From: Acidobacteriota bacterium
Lineage (GTDB): Bacteria; Acidobacteriota; Blastocatellia; Pyrinomonadales; Pyrinomonadaceae
Length of the DNA stretch: 10,294 bases
Direction of reading: 5' to 3'
NCBI GenBank assembly: GCA_020853255.1
Contig: JADYZI010000317.1
Location: 1 to 10,294 of the forward strand
In this document: positions 6,917-10,294 of the stretch, in pieces
Layout of the letters: the number at the start of each line of letters is the position of its first letter
Position numbering within the stretch: position 1 is the first letter of the stretch
Notes under the pieces: generated by a model
Told to the model about the DNA's origin: nothing
What the model saw: only the letters and a program-made list of their open reading frames with translations
The model's database searches: none
Translations under genes and position numbers: made by a program

Positions 6917-6973
6917 AGTCTTGCGATCGCGACTTTTGGGGAGGATGTGAAGATCGAAGCAAGACTGAAATGA
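6917..6973 (+). pseudogene. Remnant of a metG 3' end
   Basis: Read in frame to the TGA at 6971-6973, this stretch gives AIATFGEDVKIEARLK. The intact metG ends ALASFLEDVEIGARLK. Eleven of the sixteen residues are identical, both end directly before the stop, and the DNA also matches in blocks such as GAGGATGT and GATCG. No start codon or upstream coding sequence accompanies it (6808-6916 shows nothing else I recognise), so it cannot be a gene. Its TGA overlaps the ATG of the next gene as ATGA. The simplest reading is the displaced original metG terminus, separated by arrival of the brnT module; a tandem duplication is the alternative. Confidence 0.7.
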
Positions 6974-7500
6974 AAAGGCTTATCAATGTAGTTCTTCTCG
7001 CGTTTGTCTCCGTAAGTTGCGTTGGTCCGCACAAGAATTCCAATCTTAAGGAATTTACATCCGACGATGCGGGATTCAAGATAAGCTTGCCATGTAGTCC
7101 TCAAATAAGGCGAAAAGACGAGTATACTTATAAAGCCGGCAAGCGGTACGGTTACGACTTTGAATGCGATTCAGCTGAAAAGAAAATCAAGTTGTTTTTT
7201 GGCGATCACAATCCAGACTCGGGTGAAACCACTGAAAAGTTTCTTGAGTACTCAAAGGGTGATATCGAATTCGCTTTTCGTGATTCGAACAAGGAACGAC
7301 GAGAAATGACGATCGATGGGCATCCGGGCTATAGATATGTCATCACATACAAGAATGGGGCATATTCGATCGTGTATCTTGCTGCGAACGATAAAGGAAT
7401 TTTCCACCTCATGATTGGTCCATTTGTAGGGTCCGAACATTCAAAGGCAAACGAAGAGGAGTCTGATCAAATTATCGATACATTTCACTTTCTGAAGTAG
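6970..7500 (+). CDS. Hypothetical exported protein, possible lipoprotein
   Basis: I do not recognise a named family. The 176-residue product starts MKRLINVVLLAFVSVSC, a short signal sequence ending at Cys17. This is a plausible lipobox, although the residue three before the cysteine is Ser, a poor match. The mature part begins near DDAGFKISLPCSPQ and includes KAGKRYGYDFECD, an IDGHPGYRYVITYKNG strand pair and a final IIDTFHFLK. The layout of 'GF.IS.P..P' at the start and 'I..TF.F' at the end recalls PsbP/MOG1-like small exported domains, but this is only a resemblance. Two internal cysteines (in LPCSP and FECDS) could form a disulfide. Base composition is more AT-rich than neighbouring housekeeping genes. 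Its ATG overlaps the metG remnant's stop, suggesting it once followed metG in a coupled arrangement. Confidence 0.75.
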   Translation: MKRLINVVLLAFVSVSCVGPHKNSNLKEFTSDDAGFKISLPCSPQIRRKDEYTYKAGKRYGYDFECDSAEKKIKLFFGDHNPDSGETTEKFLEYSKGDIEFAFRDSNKERREMTIDGHPGYRYVITYKNGAYSIVYLAANDKGIFHLMIGPFVGSEHSKANEEESDQIIDTFHFLK

Positions 7501-7597
7501 TGATTGTCGTATGATACTGAGCTCAAACGCTTCGTCACATTGGACGGGTATTGATATTTGCTACTGCGCAAGTTGCGAAGTGACGCGAATTGTTTAA

Positions 7598-8545
7598 ATG
7601 AGATTCATAGATTCCCACTGCCATATAGACGGCGAGCAGTTTGATGCGGACCGCGATTTGATCGTTCAGCGTGCCCGTGACGCGGGCGTTGCGGCGATGC
7701 TGAATGTTGGAACTGGCGATCCGCGGACGGATGATTTTCGGCGGGCGGTGGCGGTGGCTGAAAAGTACGAGAACATTTTCGCAAGCGTCGGTGTCCATCC
7801 GCATGATGCGAAGCTGTACGACGATAAGGCCGAGGAGCATTTGATCTCTCTTGTGCGTTCATCGGAGAAGGTGATCGCATGGGGCGAGATCGGACTAGAT
7901 TACTATTACGACCACAGCCCGCGTGATGTGCAGCGAGAGGTTTTCCGCAGACAGATCCGAACGGCAAGGGAATTGAAACTGCCGATCATCGTACACAGCC
8001 GCGACGCTGATGATGAAACGGTTGAGATATTGACGGAGGAGTTTGATCGGAGCGTGGACACTCTTGTCCACGTGAGCGTCGCTTCGACGCGAACTGACCT
8101 CACTGATTCGAAGAATGTGATCGGTGTGGAAGATCTCGGCGGAAGAACCGCCGATGCGGACAAGAGTGTCCGCGCTCCTGGGATAATGCATTGCTTTGGC
8201 GGCACACCGAAAATGGCCGAGGACCTGATAGCGATCGGATTCCTTATCTCCTTTGCCGGCAACGTTACGTTCAAGAAAGCTGAGAACCTACGTGAAGCGG
8301 CCCGTGTGGTGCCGCTTGACCATTTGTTGGTCGAAACTGACTGCCCTTTTCTCACGCCAGTTCCGTTTCGCGGCAAACGCAATGAGCCGGCGTTTGTGGT
8401 GCATACGGCAAAGTTCCTTGCGGAGCTTTACGGAATTGAATTTGAGCATCTGGCTGCCCGGACCACGCAGAATTTTGTGGACTTTTTTCGGTTCGACGTG
8501 CCCGGCGAAGGCATATTTTCCCCGCAAATATCGAAACTTTCCTAG
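7598..8545 (+). CDS. tatD: TatD-family metal-dependent hydrolase (DNase) with an extra loop
   Basis: Amidohydrolase-fold TatD family; characterised members are metal-dependent 3'-5' exonucleases linked to DNA repair and breakdown. All metal ligands are present: His7 and His9 (DSHCHID), Glu97 (WGEIGLDYYYD), His133 (IVHSRDA), His198 (IMHCFGG) and Asp248 (VETDCPFLTPVPFRGKRNEP). The 315 residues exceed the family's usual ~255-265. Most of the surplus lies at about 149-194, between the helix after His133 and the strand carrying His198, where relatives have a short turn. That insert coincides with a set of DNA palindromes and includes VDTLVHV and ADKSVRAP. A slightly longer C-terminal tail adds the rest. 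The active site is intact, so the enzyme is probably functional. The upstream 97 bp shows no clear promoter or ribosome binding site. Confidence 0.95.
   Translation: MRFIDSHCHIDGEQFDADRDLIVQRARDAGVAAMLNVGTGDPRTDDFRRAVAVAEKYENIFASVGVHPHDAKLYDDKAEEHLISLVRSSEKVIAWGEIGLDYYYDHSPRDVQREVFRRQIRTARELKLPIIVHSRDADDETVEILTEEFDRSVDTLVHVSVASTRTDLTDSKNVIGVEDLGGRTADADKSVRAPGIMHCFGGTPKMAEDLIAIGFLISFAGNVTFKKAENLREAARVVPLDHLLVETDCPFLTPVPFRGKRNEPAFVVHTAKFLAELYGIEFEHLAARTTQNFVDFFRFDVPGEGIFSPQISKLS
8049..8178. repeat. REP-like paired palindromes inserted in tatD
   Basis: The outer arms 8049-8073 and 8154-8178 are inverted copies matching at 22 of 25 positions. Each is itself a hairpin: GTGGACA-CTCT-TGTCCAC (8054-8071) and GCGGACA-AGAG-TGTCCGC (8156-8173). 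Two further hairpins lie just inside: GCGTCG-CTT-CGACGC (8076-8090) and TCGGCGG-AAGAA-CCGCCGA (8136-8154). So a ~130-base symmetric element of four stem-loops sits in frame inside tatD, exactly where the protein is longer than its family. The architecture resembles a REPIN or small MITE; no transposase is present in the window. Confidence 0.8.
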
Positions 8546-8552
8546 TCAGTGT

Positions 8553-8580
8553 AATTCCGTGTTTATCTGTGGTTAAATAA
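8553..8580. repeat. Possible dispersed intergenic repeat before yajQ
   Basis: The short gap between tatD and yajQ contains TCCGTGTTTATCTGTGGTTA. I recall near-identical 'CCGTGTTNATCTGTGGTT' strings scattered between genes in many environmental bacterial genomes. Only one copy is in this window, so the repeat claim rests on memory, not on the sequence given. No ribosome binding site is evident between it and the yajQ ATG. Confidence 0.35.
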
Positions 8581-8586
8581 TTTCGT

Positions 8587-9084
8587 ATGGCAAAGGAAAA
8601 TTCATTCGATATCGTATCAAAGACCGACTATGCCGAGGTCACGAATGCGATAAATCAGACGACTAAAGAGGTTTCGCAGCGGTTCGACTTTAAGGGAAGC
8701 AAGGCGAATGTCGAATTGCAGGCCAAAGACCTCATCTTGACTGCCGAGGACGAAACGAAACTGAGAAATATGAACGATATTTTTCAGGGTAAACTCGTAA
8801 AGCGGGGCATTTCTCTTAAGGCACTTGATTATCAAAAGGTCGAACCCGCCGCCGGGGGCACGGTACGCCAGGAAGTAAAGGTCCAGCAGGGAATTCCGAC
8901 GGACAAGGCAAAAGAGATAGTCAAATTTATAAAAGACGCAAAATTGAAAGTGCAAGCATCGATCCAGGGCGAAACCGTTCGCGTCTCAGGCAAAGACCGC
9001 GACACGCTGCAGGAAGTGATAGCCGCGCTAAAGGCAAAGGATTTTGGGATCGATATGACGTTCGATAATTACAGGAGCACCTAG
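8587..9084 (+). CDS. yajQ: YajQ-family nucleotide-binding protein
   Basis: Member of the YajQ/UPF0234 family, small cytosolic proteins with two alpha-beta (RRM-like) domains. Some, such as Xanthomonas XC_3703, bind cyclic di-GMP and act with a transcription factor; others were reported to bind GTP/ATP or tRNA. The 165-residue length matches the family (Escherichia coli 163). The N-terminal block has SFDIVSKTDYAEVTNAIN and RFDFKGSKANVEL. The middle has KLVKRGISLKALDY, the second domain has QGIPTDKAKEIVKFIKDAKLKVQASIQGE and VRVSGKDRDTLQEVIA, and it closes with the hallmark LKAKDFGIDMTFDNYR. It sits 41 bp after tatD and 52 bp before the polyprenyl synthase gene, all the same way round. Which ligand it binds here cannot be told from sequence. 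Confidence 0.96.
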   Translation: MAKENSFDIVSKTDYAEVTNAINQTTKEVSQRFDFKGSKANVELQAKDLILTAEDETKLRNMNDIFQGKLVKRGISLKALDYQKVEPAAGGTVRQEVKVQQGIPTDKAKEIVKFIKDAKLKVQASIQGETVRVSGKDRDTLQEVIAALKAKDFGIDMTFDNYRST

Positions 9085-9136
9085 CTGCGGCTACTTCGGT
9101 CCCAATTGATTTCTGAGGGCCTGGTCGTAAGATTCG

Positions 9137-10156
9137 ATGCAGACGTTTGCAACAATAAAAAAGGAAGTCCTTTCAAAGCGGAAGGCGCTGCGTGTATTCG
9201 ACCTGATCCGGAACGAAATGACATTGGTCGAGGCCGAGTTCAAGCGGCAGGCGGCCTCGAACATCCAGGCCGTTGACTATCTTGGCGAGTACCTGCGTTC
9301 TTCAGGCGGAAAGCGAATGCGACCGGCATTGCTCCTGCTTGCAAATTATGCATGCGGCGGGAATGCGGCCAGCGAGAATGTCATTCGTATGGCGACCGTG
9401 ATGGAAATGCTCCATACGGCAACGCTGGTCCATGACGATATAATCGACAACGCAGCAAAACGCCGCGGGCGGGAATCCGTGAATGCTCGTTTCGGAAACC
9501 ACATGGCTGTGTTGATGGGCGACTGGCTTTATATGTCGGCGTTCGAAACCGCGCTAAAGGAACGATCGCTTGCGATCCTGGACATATTGACCAGGCTAAC
9601 GCGCAAAATGACCGAGGGCGAGTTGATCCAACTTACCGTTATCGGGAATACCGGGATCACTGAGGATGCCTACTTTGATATCCTCCGGCGCAAGACCGCA
9701 TATCTCTTTTCCGGTTGCTGCGAAATAGGTGCGATATTGGCAAACGCAAACACCGAGCGGCAGGCGGCATTTCGGGATTTTGGAATGAATCTCGGCGTCG
9801 CGTTCCAGCTTGCTGACGACCTGCTTGATTTTACGGCTGACGAAACTGCTCTCGGAAAGGCATCCGGCGCCGATCTGCTTGAGGGAAAGCTTACTCTTCC
9901 TCTCATTCTGCTATGCCGCCGGCACCCTGAGTTAAAGGAATTTCTTAGCTCTATCATCGCAGACGGGTCCTACCAGAACGGAGCTCGGTCTGAGGTAATG
10001 AGGCGGCTGCAGGAGAACGGGATACTCGAAGAGATACGCTCTGTCGCAATGCATTACGCTGATGCCGCCAGAAAAAATCTTGAAGTTTTGCCTCAAACCG
10101 AGTATTCTCTTGCATTGGAAGAGATCCCGAATCTCGTGATCGACCGCAGCAGCTAG
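9137..10156 (+). CDS. ispB: Long-chain polyprenyl diphosphate synthase
   Basis: Trans-prenyltransferase that extends an allylic diphosphate with isopentenyl diphosphate, probably to make the isoprenoid side chain of a respiratory quinone. The 339-residue all-alpha protein has GGKRMRPALLLLA (57-69) and the first Asp-rich motif HDDIID (Asp100, Asp101, Asp104) with KRRGRESVNARFGNH after it. GELIQL (161-166), KTAYLFSGCCEIGA (186-199) and the second Asp-rich motif QLADDLLDF (Asp227, Asp228, Asp231) follow, with KLTLPLILL (251-259) after that. The residue five before the first motif is Ala95, a small side chain, which favours a long product (C35-C50 range) rather than farnesyl or geranylgeranyl diphosphate. 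Exact chain length is not predictable here, so the ispB symbol is provisional; hepS or a C40 enzyme of another name is possible. Confidence 0.9.
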   Translation: MQTFATIKKEVLSKRKALRVFDLIRNEMTLVEAEFKRQAASNIQAVDYLGEYLRSSGGKRMRPALLLLANYACGGNAASENVIRMATVMEMLHTATLVHDDIIDNAAKRRGRESVNARFGNHMAVLMGDWLYMSAFETALKERSLAILDILTRLTRKMTEGELIQLTVIGNTGITEDAYFDILRRKTAYLFSGCCEIGAILANANTERQAAFRDFGMNLGVAFQLADDLLDFTADETALGKASGADLLEGKLTLPLILLCRRHPELKEFLSSIIADGSYQNGARSEVMRRLQENGILEEIRSVAMHYADAARKNLEVLPQTEYSLALEEIPNLVIDRSS

Positions 10157-10220
10157 GCCCGGTGCGCACAACTCGGTGGATCTTTCCGGCCTCCTCCGCT
10201 GTAAATCCAATTTTGCCAGC

Positions 10221-10294
10221 ATGATAGACGCGAAACATATAGCAGCACTTGAAGCGTGGTTGACCAAGACCCGTGAAGAGCAAAATCAGCTTAT
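10221..10294 (+). CDS. Start of an unidentified gene cut by the right edge
   Basis: An ATG at 10221 opens a frame that runs to the window end, giving 24 residues beginning MIDAKHIAALEAWL and then a polar helix-like KTREEQNQL. The frame is also open upstream to before 10170 but has no earlier ATG; a GTG at 10176 is possible. No clear ribosome binding site precedes either. The fragment is too short to assign a family. Confidence 0.4.
   Translation, partial: MIDAKHIAALEAWLTKTREEQNQL

Noticed and set aside
7501..7597. Promoter or inverted-repeat operator before tatD
   Set aside because: CGTCAC and GTGACG are present, but their flanks do not pair in a consistent order, and no good -10/-35 pair with proper spacing was found.
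5876..8178. A CRISPR array, because several palindromic repeats occur
   Set aside because: The repeats are inverted pairs of different sequence inside genes, with no regular direct repeats or spacers and no cas genes.
7906..8382. Minus-strand 158-residue frame opposite tatD
   Set aside because: It shadows tatD codons; all conserved catalytic motifs are on the + strand. Its SADTLVR-like peptide arises from the palindromic repeat.

Overview
The window is a densely packed bacterial chromosome segment with every convincing gene on the + strand. Gene content and moderately GC-rich coding DNA suit an Acidobacteriota-type organism. PPAVAGG-like and ADKSVRAP-like in-frame peptide repeats make me favour Blastocatellia/Pyrinomonadaceae. 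That lineage call is inference from recollection, not a search.

Region 1 (1-3415) is housekeeping and metabolic: the 3' nine-tenths of larC (nickel-pincer cofactor synthesis), folE (GTP cyclohydrolase I) 9 bp later, then a secreted M28-family zinc peptidase with a signal peptide and PA-type insert.

Region 2 (3416-7500) is the most unusual. The gene for methionyl-tRNA synthetase (metG) is bracketed by two different toxin-antitoxin modules that touch it directly. Upstream is a Phd-like antitoxin plus PIN/VapC-type toxin with a well-formed promoter carrying two palindromic TTAGCTAA boxes; the toxin stop overlaps the metG start (TGATG). Downstream, brnT starts on the base after the metG stop and overlaps its antitoxin gene. 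After the second module lies a degenerate copy of the last codons of metG, overlapping (ATGA) a small AT-richer putative lipoprotein gene. The layout suggests the brnT module was inserted between the old metG 3' end and the gene that used to follow it directly.

Region 3 (7501-10294) holds tatD (metal-dependent DNase family), yajQ (nucleotide-binding family), a long-chain polyprenyl diphosphate synthase (isoprenoid quinone side chain or related lipid) and the first codons of an unidentified gene at the right edge.

Across regions 2 and 3, metG and tatD each carry REP-like paired palindromes inside the reading frame. They add extra residues at a domain linker (metG) and at a loop that is normally short (tatD). 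Together with the metG 3' remnant, these are the main unexplained structures in the window.
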